Shown: piece by piece, positions 1 to 7,662 of the stretch
How the letters are laid out: each line of letters starts with the position of its first letter
Position numbering within the stretch: the first letter of the stretch is position 1
Assembly: GCA_015059785.1 (NCBI GenBank)
Contig: SUZS01000014.1
Span: 1-52,696 of the forward strand
Direction: 5' to 3'
DNA: 52,696 bases
DNA from: Rikenellaceae bacterium
Lineage (GTDB): Bacteria; Bacteroidota; Bacteroidia; Bacteroidales; Rikenellaceae
Notes under the pieces: model-generated
Seen by the model: the letters and a program-made list of their open reading frames with translations, nothing else
Database searches by the model: none
Told to the model about the DNA's origin: nothing
Translations under genes and position numbers: made by a program

Positions 1-35
1 TGTAAGTGTCTGTAAATCCTTGCTCATAAAGTCTT

Positions 36-140
36 TCATCTAAAAGTTTAGTACAAAGTTATAACTAAAAATTTAGATGAACAAATATTTTCTACTAAAA
101 TTTTAGATAAAAAATTATTCCTCTAACAATGTTAGAGGAA
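36..140. repeat. cluster of four short palindromes
   Basis: Four short palindromes lie 25-30 bp apart in AT-rich DNA. Three have the form CTAAA-NN-TTTAG (40-51, 65-76, 95-106). The fourth is CTAACA-A-TGTTAG (123-135), the centre of an 11-bp perfect stem at 118-140. A 9-bp inverted repeat (36-44 with 72-80) also joins the first two. No gene is seen here. The cluster could be a set of protein-binding sites or the remains of a mobile element's end; the upstream context lies outside the window. Confidence 0.6.
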
Positions 141-150
141 AATTACTGTT

Positions 151-316
151 GGCTTGCCTTCGGCAACCCGACCCTGCTCCGCCTCGGCAGTATCAGTCGC
201 AGTGCAAGCACTTCAAAATGCGAAATTGAAAATCTGTGAGCAAGCTCCCGTTTTCAATCTTCGCCTTTTGCACCTTCGGTGTGCGACCGCTGTTGCTCTA
301 GGCTTAATCGCAGCGT
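151..316 (+). repeat. dispersed structured repeat, copy A
   Basis: A ~166-bp non-coding element with a near gapless second copy at 13230-13396. It carries four hairpins: TTGCC-TTC-GGCAA (154-166), AGTGC-AA-GCACT (201-212), a long one with ATTGAAAA/TTTTCAAT arms (225-232 with 251-258) enclosing GAGC-AA-GCTC (238-247), and CACC-TTC-GGTG (271-281). In the other copy the first two stems and the inner stem of the third differ by paired changes that keep the base pairing. This implies selection on structure, as in a REP-like element or a structured RNA. Short open frames across it are not credible genes. Confidence 0.8.
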
Positions 317-357
317 TGGCTTTTCAGCGGTACAGACTGCGTCTGCATCTGTTTATT

Positions 358-478
358 CGGATTTAGGGAAACTCTCGGAGAGAGTACGAGAGAAAAGAGA
401 GGTTGCTTGCCAAGTTTACTTGAGCAAAAGCATATCTCTCTTTTTTATCGTAATAGCTGTAAAGCTATCCTAAATCCG
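358..478. repeat. nested long hairpin
   Basis: A set of nested inverted repeats can fold into one long stem: CGGATTTAGG (358-367) with CCTAAATCCG (469-478), AAAAGAGAG (393-401) with CTCTCTTTT (436-444), TTGCT (403-407) with AGCAA (423-427), and CAAG (411-414) with CTTG (419-422) closing a TTTA loop. A separate small hairpin, ATAGCT-GTAA-AGCTAT, lies near 453-468. No gene is seen. It may be a MITE-like element or a structured RNA. Confidence 0.5.
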
Positions 479-524
479 CATCAGCACAGAAGCAAAACGA
501 CAGTTTTGCCGAAAGTTTTTGCAC

Positions 525-549
525 GCCCTGCTTTTTTCAAAAAGCGGGC
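525..549 (-). terminator. hairpin downstream of the helicase-glycosyltransferase genes
   Basis: An inverted repeat GCCC(T)GCTTTTT / AAAAAGCGGGC with one bulged base lies 26 bp beyond the stop codon of the minus-strand glycosyltransferase. Its position suits a terminator for that unit, although the T-rich part sits in the stem and not after it. Confidence 0.45.
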
Positions 550-575
550 GGTTCGCGTCAGCCATACTGCGTAGC

Positions 576-1490
576 CTACTGCCACATACGCCAGAGGAGT
601 TTTTTGGCGAGCAGGCCGTAGGGGGCGAGGTTAAGGAGCAGTCGTGGGTGTTCGCGGCAGGTGTGCCACCAGAGTTTGAGGTATTTAGTTACTGAGCCGT
701 GGTATGAGAGCAGCCAGAGGGCGCGGTTTTGGCGGCGGCGGGCGAGGAAGTGGCGCAGGTGGCTATTGTTGTAATGCTCGTCAAACCAGAGCATTATAGT
801 GTCAAGCGAGTAGCAGAAGTCGAGCTGTTTTTCCCACTTATGGCTATGGCTTACGCTTGTGGCAAGCACGCGGTGGACGGCAGTGACGCGGTCTATAGCT
901 ACTATCTTCTGCGTAGCGGCAAACCAGAGCCACATCGGCAAATCGTCCGTCAGCCAACCCTTAGTCTCTGGCTTAACCTCGCTATAGTAGTGCAAAATCT
1001 TGCTTTTGAGGGCGAGGGTTGTACAGTTCTCGGCGGTGTTGAGAGTAAGCATATCATCCAGCGTGGTGTGTAGGCTATCCTCTGGATAGATTGCACTACT
1101 GCCATCCTCGCCACGGCGAAGAGAGCGGGTGTAGCACATATCGGCAGCGGTCTTCTCTATCATCTCTATCTGCATCTGCAGTTTATTCTCATCCGAAAAC
1201 CAGTCGTCGCCGTCGCACATAGCTATATACTTACCGCGGCAAGCCTCAATAGTTCGGCGGTAGTTGGCGTGCATACCTATGTTGTGCTCAGAGGTAATTA
1301 CGCGCACAATATCGGGGTGTTGCGCCTCGTACTGACGGCAAATGGCAAGGGTGTTGTCGGTGCTGCAATCCTCGCCAATAACCACCTCAAAGCTAAAGGT
1401 TGTGCGCTGACACAGCACACTCTCAATAGCCTGTGAGATATACTTCTCGTGGTTATAGGTGGTCATACAGACCGAGACGAGCGGGGTCAT
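576..1490 (-). CDS. glycosyltransferase family 2
   Basis: A 304-aa protein of the GT-A/GT2 family, which transfers a sugar from a nucleotide-sugar donor, often during polysaccharide or glycoprotein synthesis. The start (VSVCMTTYNHEKYI) is the typical GT2 opening strand. VVIGEDCSTDNT near residue 40 and MCDGDDWF near 90 supply the acidic donor/metal-binding motifs. The C-terminal half is more variable and should set acceptor choice. No signal peptide or membrane segment is evident, so it probably works at the inner face of the membrane. Its ATG overlaps the stop of the upstream helicase gene (ATGA), so the two are likely translationally coupled, a pairing without obvious functional meaning. 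Sugar and acceptor cannot be told from sequence. Confidence 0.85.
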   Translation of the reverse strand: MTPLVSVCMTTYNHEKYISQAIESVLCQRTTFSFEVVIGEDCSTDNTLAICRQYEAQHPDIVRVITSEHNIGMHANYRRTIEACRGKYIAMCDGDDWFSDENKLQMQIEMIEKTAADMCYTRSLRRGEDGSSAIYPEDSLHTTLDDMLTLNTAENCTTLALKSKILHYYSEVKPETKGWLTDDLPMWLWFAATQKIVAIDRVTAVHRVLATSVSHSHKWEKQLDFCYSLDTIMLWFDEHYNNSHLRHFLARRRQNRALWLLSYHGSVTKYLKLWWHTCREHPRLLLNLAPYGLLAKKLLWRMWQ

Positions 1491-3874
1491 AGCACAGTAA
1501 GTTTAGCCAATTTTGCAAGCAGCGTCTTCTCGCCAAAGGCTCCAAAATCCACCTTTAGTTTGTGGTCTGTAGCCAACGCCTCTATGGCCACGATAGTTCC
1601 ATTGCCGAACTTGGGGTGATTGACCTTTTGTCCTACTGTGTAGGCGCATGGCTGGGTTGTAGGAGCACCAGACGCGCTACTCTCCACGCGGCGCATACGC
1701 TCTGTGTTATAGCTCGGCCTTGGAGTCTCCTGTGGCTGTGGCTTAGGTTGAGACTGTGGGCGGAATGGCTGACTTTGGCTTCGTTTCTGCTGACTGCGCA
1801 CATCGTAGCGGCGTCGCAGGGTGGTTATAGCATCCTCGCCCTCGTCAATATTAAGCTCGCGGTTACGGCGTGTGCCACGCAGGTCAAAGTCGCTCTCCAC
1901 ATACTGGGCATCTATCTCTGAAAGGAAGCGGCTCGGAGTAGAGAAGTTCATCTGTCCCCAGCGGAAGCGCATATCGGCACAAGTGAGCGTGGCGAGAGTT
2001 TTGGCGCGCGTGAGTGCCACATAAAAAAGTCTTCGCTCCTCCTCAAGACCCTCAAGAGACTCAAGCGACATCATCGCCGGAAAGAGGTTCTCCTCGCAGC
2101 CAACGATATAGACATACTTATACTCCAGACCCTTTGCCGAGTGTACGGTCATCAGTGTAACCTTATTATTACCCTCTGGGTCCTCGTTGTCCATATCTGT
2201 CATCAGCATAACATTTCCTAACCACTCCTCAATCGTTGGGCGGTCAAACTCCTCACGCTCGCCCGCGCGAATATCTGCCTCGGTGCGCTCGGTATACTCC
2301 TGCATTGTGTTGAGCAGCTCCTCGATATTATCTACTGCCGACTTAGCCTCTGGAGTGTTCTGCAGTCGGTAGTGCGAGAGCAGTCCCGAGCGTGTTGCCA
2401 CCTCAAGGCCGAAGTCGTAGACACTCTTCTGCTCGCGCTCAAGGGCTACGGTGCGAATGAGCGAGACAAAGTCTGTAACCTTCTTTATTATCGCGCGCTC
2501 AACACTGCCACTCGGGACACTACCCACAAGGGTATCTATAGCCTCCCACATAGAGCAGTCGCGCTCTTGGGCTATGGCAGCAATGCGTTCAATGGTCGTG
2601 TCGCCAATACCGCGCGCAGGGGTGTTTATCACGCGCTTAAAGGCCTCGTCGTCCTTTGGATTTATCACAAGGCGGATATAACCTAACAGGTCTTTAATCT
2701 CCTTATGGTCGTAGAACGAGTTGCCCTTGTAAATCTTATACGGTATACCCTTTCGGCGTAGTGCATCCTCAAGCACAAGCGATTGATTGTTAGTGCGATA
2801 GAGAATTGCTGCGCTCTGCCAGTCGTCGCCACCCTCGCGCACTCGGTCACGAAGGTCCGTTACAACAAGCTCCGCCTCCTCGCGGTCTGTATAGGCCTTG
2901 AAGATACGGATTTTCTCACCCTGCTCGGCAGCCGAGAAGCACTGCTTCTGCATCTGGCGGGCATTGTGCTTGATAACAGAGTTCGCCGCATCTACAATGG
3001 TCTGCGTAGAGCGGTAGTTCTGCTCTAACTTAAAGACCTCTGCTGATGGATAGTCGCGCTGGAAAGAGAGTATATTCTCAATCTTTGCACCTCGGAAGGA
3101 GTAGATGCTCTGCGCATCGTCGCCAACAACACACACCCTACCATGCAGCTGCGAGAGTCGGCGCACGATAAGATACTGGGCGTAGTTTGTATCCTGATAC
3201 TCATCCACAAGGATATACTGGAACAACTCCTGATATCTACGCAAAATATCTGGGCGGTCGCGTAGCAGAATGTTTGTCTGCAACAGCAAATCGTCAAAGT
3301 CCATTGCATTGTTCTGCTTACAGCGACGACAGTACTCTATGTATATGTTAGAAAACTCTGGCATCTGTCGGCTGCGATCATCCCCCGTAAGGGCCGCATT
3401 TGCCGCATAGGCTCCTGGGGTTATAAGGCTATTCTTTGCCGTAGATATGCGCGACTGAACCACACCTGGCTTATACTTATCATCATCAAGATTTCGCTCC
3501 TTGATAATAGTCTTGATAAGGTTCTTGGAGTCTGTGGTCTCGTATATTGTAAACTCGCGCGTAAAACCTATAGCCTCGGCATTCTCGCGCAGTATTCGGG
3601 CAAAGATAGAGTGGAAAGTACCCATATGTATCCTGCGGGCAGCGGTGCCGACCATACTATCAATACGCTCGCGCATCTCATTTGCCGCCTTCTTGGTAAA
3701 TGTCAGCGCAAGGATATTCTCCGCGCGCACGCCCTGCTCAAGCATATAGGCTATGCGCGAAGTGAGCACACGCGTCTTTCCCGACCCCGCACCAGCAATA
3801 ATTAGCGACGGGGTGTTATAGTGTATTACCGCCTCTCTCTGAGCCGGATTCAGTCCTTCTAATATTTTACTCAT
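1487..3874 (-). CDS. pcrA: UvrD/PcrA-type ATP-dependent DNA helicase
   Basis: A 795-aa superfamily 1A 3'-5' helicase that unwinds DNA during repair and removes stalled complexes. Visible motifs in order: Q motif LNPAQREAV, Walker A AGAGSGKT near residue 30, Walker B VDEYQDTN, motif III GDDAQSIYSFRGA, motif IV QNYRST, motif V TVHSAKGLEY and motif VI VALTRAK. The C-terminus (VNHPKFGNGTIV) is the small RNA-polymerase-binding domain typical of PcrA/UvrD. Length and start (MSKILEGLNPAQ) match the family. It overlaps the glycosyltransferase gene by 4 bp. UvrD and PcrA cannot be told apart by eye, so the symbol is a family-level choice. Confidence 0.95.
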   Translation of the reverse strand: MSKILEGLNPAQREAVIHYNTPSLIIAGAGSGKTRVLTSRIAYMLEQGVRAENILALTFTKKAANEMRERIDSMVGTAARRIHMGTFHSIFARILRENAEAIGFTREFTIYETTDSKNLIKTIIKERNLDDDKYKPGVVQSRISTAKNSLITPGAYAANAALTGDDRSRQMPEFSNIYIEYCRRCKQNNAMDFDDLLLQTNILLRDRPDILRRYQELFQYILVDEYQDTNYAQYLIVRRLSQLHGRVCVVGDDAQSIYSFRGAKIENILSFQRDYPSAEVFKLEQNYRSTQTIVDAANSVIKHNARQMQKQCFSAAEQGEKIRIFKAYTDREEAELVVTDLRDRVREGGDDWQSAAILYRTNNQSLVLEDALRRKGIPYKIYKGNSFYDHKEIKDLLGYIRLVINPKDDEAFKRVINTPARGIGDTTIERIAAIAQERDCSMWEAIDTLVGSVPSGSVERAIIKKVTDFVSLIRTVALEREQKSVYDFGLEVATRSGLLSHYRLQNTPEAKSAVDNIEELLNTMQEYTERTEADIRAGEREEFDRPTIEEWLGNVMLMTDMDNEDPEGNNKVTLMTVHSAKGLEYKYVYIVGCEENLFPAMMSLESLEGLEEERRLFYVALTRAKTLATLTCADMRFRWGQMNFSTPSRFLSEIDAQYVESDFDLRGTRRNRELNIDEGEDAITTLRRRYDVRSQQKRSQSQPFRPQSQPKPQPQETPRPSYNTERMRRVESSASGAPTTQPCAYTVGQKVNHPKFGNGTIVAIEALATDHKLKVDFGAFGEKTLLAKLAKLTVL

Positions 3875-3895
3875 CTTACTTCTCTGTTTTTCTGC

Positions 3896-3914
3896 TGTGC
3901 GACAGCTCTTGCTC
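3896..3914 (+). repeat. possible fragment of the dispersed repeat
   Basis: In the gap between the helicase and the methyltransferase, 19 bp (TGTGCGACAGCTCTTGCTC) match the 3' part of the element at 151-316 (TGTGCGACCGCTGTTGCTC) with two differences. The rest of the gap does not align convincingly, so this may be a decayed copy or chance. Confidence 0.3.
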
Positions 3915-3966
3915 CGTCTGCCCCTTCTTGCACCTCGGAGCAGGAATAGTCAGAATTTGCAGCGGC

Positions 3967-4698
3967 TTATCCCCGTCTAAACTCCGAACAGGTTATCGCT
4001 GTGGCAATGGCTACATTCAGCGACTCCGAGCCTGGGTTGTCTACGGGATATGGCGGGATATAGAGGCGGTGGGTGACGCTCTTCTCACACTCGGCGCTAA
4101 TCCCCTGACCCTCATTTCCCATAACAATAACGCCACAACTGCTCTTTTCGGCCTTGTAGATATTCTGCCCATCGAGGAATGTTCCGTAGATATTCGCACC
4201 CCTATTGTGCTGACACTCAAGCCACCCTGCGAGGTTAGTATAGTGTACCCTCACACGGATAATGGCCCCCATAGTTGCCTGAACAACCTTTGGATTGAAG
4301 CAGTCGGCACTCTGCCCAGAGCAGACGATATCTGTGATACCAAACCAGTCGGCAAGGCGGATAATAGTGCCTAAATTACCCGGATTCTGCACCCTATCAA
4401 GTGCCAGTACAAGGTTTTTTGTAGGGTCTACAGCAGCAATATCGTACTTCGGGCACTCAACCACCGCAAGGGTACTATTTGCCGTCTTGAGTTGCGAGAT
4501 GCGCTCCATATCCTTTTCGGCAATAACCTCAGCATCCGCCCAGAGTGGCTTTGTGGTGTATATCTTTCTTACGTGCATAGTAGAGGCGCGCAGCTCCGCC
4601 ACAAGTTTCTCCCCTTCGGCAATAAATAGGCGCTGCTCGTCTCGCCCACGCTTATCTGCCAGTGCACGAATAGATTGTATTTCGGCCTTTGTTATCAT
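3967..4698 (-). CDS. SpoU/TrmH-family RNA 2'-O-methyltransferase
   Basis: A 243-aa SPOUT methyltransferase predicted to add a methyl group from S-adenosylmethionine to a ribose 2'-OH in rRNA or tRNA. The N-terminal ~90 residues resemble the substrate-binding domain (FIAEGEKLVAELRAS). The catalytic knot carries the SpoU motifs: LDRVQNPGNLGTIIRLADWF (motif 1), IVMGNEGQGI (motif 2) and LYIPPYPVDNPGSESLNVAI (motif 3, with the NPGSESLNV core). Its stop overlaps the start of the RNase Z gene by 4 bp, pointing to an RNA-processing unit. The exact target nucleotide cannot be called. Confidence 0.9.
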   Translation of the reverse strand: MITKAEIQSIRALADKRGRDEQRLFIAEGEKLVAELRASTMHVRKIYTTKPLWADAEVIAEKDMERISQLKTANSTLAVVECPKYDIAAVDPTKNLVLALDRVQNPGNLGTIIRLADWFGITDIVCSGQSADCFNPKVVQATMGAIIRVRVHYTNLAGWLECQHNRGANIYGTFLDGQNIYKAEKSSCGVIVMGNEGQGISAECEKSVTHRLYIPPYPVDNPGSESLNVAIATAITCSEFRRG

Positions 4699-5603
4699 AC
4701 AGTATATGTCTCCCCCTCCTCGGCTATTGCCGAATTTTCAAAAATCTCCTTTGCCTCCTCAAGGAGCACCTCTGGCGACTTATATCGCGACGAGAAGTGA
4801 CCCAAAAGAAGCCTCTCTGCCCCAGCTACAACAGCCATCTGCGCCGCATCGGCAGCCGTAGAGTGACCTCGCTCCTTGGCATCGTGCTTGAACTCGCGGG
4901 AATATGTCGCCTCGTGGTAGAGCAGTGACACCCCCTTGACCCTCTCGGCGGCTACTGCCGAGCGCGAGGTGTCGGACAGATAGGCATAGCTTCGTGGCTC
5001 AAAAGGTAGATATGTTATTTCGCTATTCTCTACCACCGTGCCATCCTCAAGAGTAATATCCTCGCCCCGCTTGGCTGCCACAATTTGGGCAATAGAGAGG
5101 TTGTACTTAACAATCTTGAACTTGTCTACATTAAGCTCTGGGCGTTTCTCCTTAAAGTGGTATCCTGAGCAGGGCACGCGGTGGCGCAGAGGAATACTCC
5201 ACACCTCAAGCGTCTTACTCTCAAAAATCATTTGGTGGCGGGTTGTATCTACCTCAACCCACTCCACCTCGTATGATATGTATGAGTCAAAATATCGCAG
5301 ATGATACTCTAAAATCTCCCCAAATGGGCGCGGAGCAAATATCTTGAGAGGCATTTGACGACCACATAACCCCAATGTAGAGAGGAGCGGAAAGAGTCCG
5401 AAGATATGGTCTCCGTGCAGATGCGAGATAAATATCGCGCGAAGCTTCATCGGGTTTATCCCACAGCGAAACATCTGCTGCTGCACACCCTCACCAGCAT
5501 CGACAAGGTAGTACTGCTCGTTCACATTTACAACTTGTGCCGAGGGGTGACTGTTTACGGTCGGCTTTGCCGAGGCGCGACCCAACACCGTAACCTTTAT
5601 CAT
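4695..5603 (-). CDS. rnz: ribonuclease Z (tRNA 3' endonuclease)
   Basis: A 302-aa metallo-beta-lactamase-fold nuclease of the ElaC type that cuts the 3' trailer from tRNA precursors. The zinc-binding SHLHGDHIFG motif (HxHxDH) is near residue 60; further ligands are HRVPCSGYHF in the middle, SDTSRS, YHEATY and the late LLGHFSSRY. Length fits the short bacterial RNase Z. The gene overlaps the methyltransferase by 4 bp and trxB by 1 bp, so the three minus-strand genes are probably co-transcribed from the trxB promoter. Confidence 0.95.
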   Translation of the reverse strand: MIKVTVLGRASAKPTVNSHPSAQVVNVNEQYYLVDAGEGVQQQMFRCGINPMKLRAIFISHLHGDHIFGLFPLLSTLGLCGRQMPLKIFAPRPFGEILEYHLRYFDSYISYEVEWVEVDTTRHQMIFESKTLEVWSIPLRHRVPCSGYHFKEKRPELNVDKFKIVKYNLSIAQIVAAKRGEDITLEDGTVVENSEITYLPFEPRSYAYLSDTSRSAVAAERVKGVSLLYHEATYSREFKHDAKERGHSTAADAAQMAVVAGAERLLLGHFSSRYKSPEVLLEEAKEIFENSAIAEEGETYTV

Positions 5604-6529
5604 TACTTATGCGCCTGAAGGAAACGCTCCGCATCTAACGCAGCAATACAACCCGAACCTGCCGCTACGATAGCCTGACGGTAGTGTGGATCACACACAT
5701 CGCCCGCAGCAAAGATACCCTCGCAAGAGGTCTTTGATGTGCCAGCAACTGTGACGATATATCCCTGCTCATCAAGGGCGAGCTTACCTGCAACAAGCTC
5801 GGTATTTGGATGGTGACCAATGGCAAGGAAGAAGCCTGAGAGTGGAATTTCATACTCCTCGCCGTCATTCTTGCGCAGGCGAACACCCGTCACTCCATCC
5901 TCATCGCCAAGCACCTCGGCAGTATTATGCTCAAAGAGCACCTTGATATTTGGAGTGTTGAACACGCGCTCCTGCATAGCCTTTGACGCGCGCAAGAATG
6001 GCTTGCGGACGATAAGGTATACCTGACGGCAGAGCGATGCGAGGTAGGTAGCCTCCTCGCAAGCGGTATCTCCACCACCCACAACAGCTACATCCTGCTT
6101 GCGGTAGAAGAATCCGTCACAAGTAGCACAAGCACTTACACCCATACCCTTGAACTTCTGCTCCGAAGGCAGACCCAGATACTTTGCCGATGCGCCAGTA
6201 GCGATGATTATTGTCTGAGCCTCAATCTGGTTGCCATTGTCTACAGTGACAATAAATGGACGCTTAGATGTGTCAATATTGCCAATAATACCAGTACGCA
6301 CATCCGTTCCAAAACGCTGTGCCTGACGGCGCAAATCATCCATCATAGCCTTGCCAGTAATACCCTCAGGGTAGCCTGGGAAGTTCTCAATCTCAGTTGT
6401 TGTAGTGAGCTGACCACCTGGCTCAATACCCTCATAAAGCACAGGCGCAAGCGATGCACGCGCCGCATAAATAGCAGCAGTAAAACCCGCAGGGCCACTA
6501 CCAATAATAAGACATTTTACACTCTCCAT
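5603..6529 (-). CDS. trxB: thioredoxin-disulfide reductase
   Basis: A 308-aa FAD- and NADPH-dependent flavoprotein that reduces thioredoxin in the cytoplasm. The FAD fold starts with GSGPAGFTAAIYAARA, the redox pair is CATCDGFF (CxxC) near residue 137, the NADPH-binding GGGDTACEEA follows, and GIFAAGDVCD closes the FAD site. Length and motif order are canonical. It is first in a three-gene unit and has a full Bacteroidetes promoter 34 bp upstream (6563-6593). Confidence 0.97.
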   Translation of the reverse strand: MESVKCLIIGSGPAGFTAAIYAARASLAPVLYEGIEPGGQLTTTTEIENFPGYPEGITGKAMMDDLRRQAQRFGTDVRTGIIGNIDTSKRPFIVTVDNGNQIEAQTIIIATGASAKYLGLPSEQKFKGMGVSACATCDGFFYRKQDVAVVGGGDTACEEATYLASLCRQVYLIVRKPFLRASKAMQERVFNTPNIKVLFEHNTAEVLGDEDGVTGVRLRKNDGEEYEIPLSGFFLAIGHHPNTELVAGKLALDEQGYIVTVAGTSKTSCEGIFAAGDVCDPHYRQAIVAAGSGCIAALDAERFLQAHK

Positions 6530-6562
6530 AGTATACTATTATTTATTGTTATTTCATCTGCA

Positions 6563-6593
6563 CAAAAGTAGTGATTTTTAATTGTAGTTCAAA
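6563..6593 (-). promoter_or_regulatory. trxB promoter
   Basis: Read on the minus strand: TTTG (6590-6593), 19 bp, TACTTTTG (6563-6570). This matches the Bacteroidetes primary-sigma consensus TTTG-N19/20-TAnnTTTG. Confidence 0.75.
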
Positions 6594-6602
6594 ACAAAAT
6601 TA

Positions 6603-6633
6603 TTTGCTATTCAAAAATATTTTCCTACCTTTG
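6603..6633 (+). promoter_or_regulatory. promoter of the 53-aa membrane peptide gene
   Basis: TTTG (6603-6606), exactly 19 bp, TACCTTTG (6626-6633). It sits back to back with the trxB promoter; the two -33 boxes are about 10 bp apart. The start codon is 45 bp beyond the -7 box. Confidence 0.8.
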
Positions 6634-6677
6634 TTATACAAACAAAACTATTTTATTAACCCCTTAAAAGTTGAGTT

Positions 6678-6839
6678 ATGGAATTTTTATCAGTACTTAT
6701 TTGGATTGCGTGCGGCTTCGCTTGCTACAAATTTGCAGAGAAGCAGGGTCGTAACACTGTTTTGGCCGCTGTTCTTGGCGTAGTTTTCGGTCTGTTTGCT
6801 GTAGTTGGCTACCTCATCGCAGGCGACAAGAAGCAGTAA
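6678..6839 (+). CDS. small two-helix membrane protein
   Basis: A 53-aa open frame beginning MEFLSVLIWIACGFAC and ending AGDKKQ. It has two hydrophobic stretches: residues 3-16, then LAAVLGVVFGLFAVVGYLI near 29-47, with the charged EKQGRN turn between them. It thus looks like a hairpin in the inner membrane with a lysine-rich tail. A full promoter upstream and a strong terminator 21 bp downstream enclose it, so it is very likely an independently transcribed, real gene. I do not recognise a named family; a role in stress response or membrane modulation would be a guess. Confidence 0.75.
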   Translation: MEFLSVLIWIACGFACYKFAEKQGRNTVLAAVLGVVFGLFAVVGYLIAGDKKQ

Positions 6840-6860
6840 ACCACACCCTAATTACTTTAT

Positions 6861-6897
6861 GAGGGGGTATTCATAAGAATAATCCCCTCTTTTTTTT
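6861..6897 (+). terminator. intrinsic terminator (copy 1 of a duplicated sequence)
   Basis: GAGGGG and CCCCTC arms enclose a second stem, ATTC-ATAA-GAAT, and are followed by eight Ts. Apart from the number of Gs, the same sequence recurs after hpf at 39272-39310. Confidence 0.9.
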
Positions 6898-6919
6898 AAT
6901 TATCTAAATCGTAAAAACA

Positions 6920-7537
6920 ATGAAGACTAACACTGAAATTAGGGCCTTGTCTGCTTCGCAGATGCAAGGTAATTGGAAGGCGGCGGTGATTATTACGCTT
7001 ATTTATGTGGTTATTGAGGCGGTGGCTATGGCTTTTGGGCAGATGGGTAATTTTGCTGCATATGTTTCATATCTGCTTATGTATCTTTTTATCCTCTTTC
7101 CGCTCGCGTTTGGCTTTTACTTGACTTTTCTCGCTTTAGCTCGGGATGGAAAGCCGTTAGATGTTAAGGATTTTTTTGAGGGTTTTAATACCAAATTCTA
7201 CACTAAGGCCATAGTGGTACAGCTGCTCGTTGCAATATTTGTTTTCCTTTGGTCTCTACTGTTGATTGTGCCGGGTGTTATTAAGGCTTGTTCTTATATT
7301 CTTGCACCGTTTATCGTGGCGGAGAATCCAGATATATCTGCTATGGATGCAATAAAGAGGAGCGAGCAGATGATGGAGGGTCACAAGATGAGTATATTCT
7401 TAATCTCTCTTGGTATGCTTGGTTGCATCATCCTCTCGCTACTTCTTCTGGGTATTCCTATGCTATGGGTTGTTCCTTACTATATGTCGGTATACTCAAA
7501 CTTCTACTTAGAGGTTAAAAATGAGTATAAAGGTTAA
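6920..7537 (+). CDS. DUF975-family integral membrane protein
   Basis: A 205-aa protein starting MKTNTEIRALSASQMQGNW, the usual opening of DUF975 proteins (a short polar segment with an L-x-GNW motif before the first helix). Hydrophobic helices are visible near residues 20-40, 48-72, 96-122 and 155-185, giving about four to five membrane spans. The SEQMMEGHKM stretch before the last helices is also typical. Function of the family is unknown. It follows the small membrane peptide gene but lies beyond its terminator, so it is probably expressed separately. Confidence 0.75.
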   Translation: MKTNTEIRALSASQMQGNWKAAVIITLIYVVIEAVAMAFGQMGNFAAYVSYLLMYLFILFPLAFGFYLTFLALARDGKPLDVKDFFEGFNTKFYTKAIVVQLLVAIFVFLWSLLLIVPGVIKACSYILAPFIVAENPDISAMDAIKRSEQMMEGHKMSIFLISLGMLGCIILSLLLLGIPMLWVVPYYMSVYSNFYLEVKNEYKG

Positions 7538-7558
7538 AAAAATGAGTGGCTCAGTGAA

Positions 7559-7607
7559 TTGAAGAAACCCCAAAAGTTTTTTGTCCAAACTTTTGGGGTT
7601 ACTTCAA
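7559..7607. terminator. bidirectional terminator between DUF975 and nadA
   Basis: A 14-bp perfect stem (566-579 with 587-600, offset 7000) is extended by TTGAAG/CTTCAA beyond one mismatch. It separates convergent genes and can work in both directions. A weaker TCCCTC/GAGGGA repeat lies at about 7613-7636. Confidence 0.8.
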
Positions 7608-7662
7608 AATATTCCCTCCTACGCATTGTAAGAGGGAAAAATTCTAAATATTAATTTTTTCT

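Noticed and set aside
154..473. Two open frames of 64-70 aa
   Set aside because: They lie in the dispersed structured repeat and the nested hairpin; the changes between repeat copies preserve base pairing and not protein sequence.
4295..4861. A 188-aa plus-strand frame
   Set aside because: It is antisense to the SpoU methyltransferase and RNase Z genes, both with clear family motifs; the frame has the Ser/Leu/Arg-rich look of a shadow.
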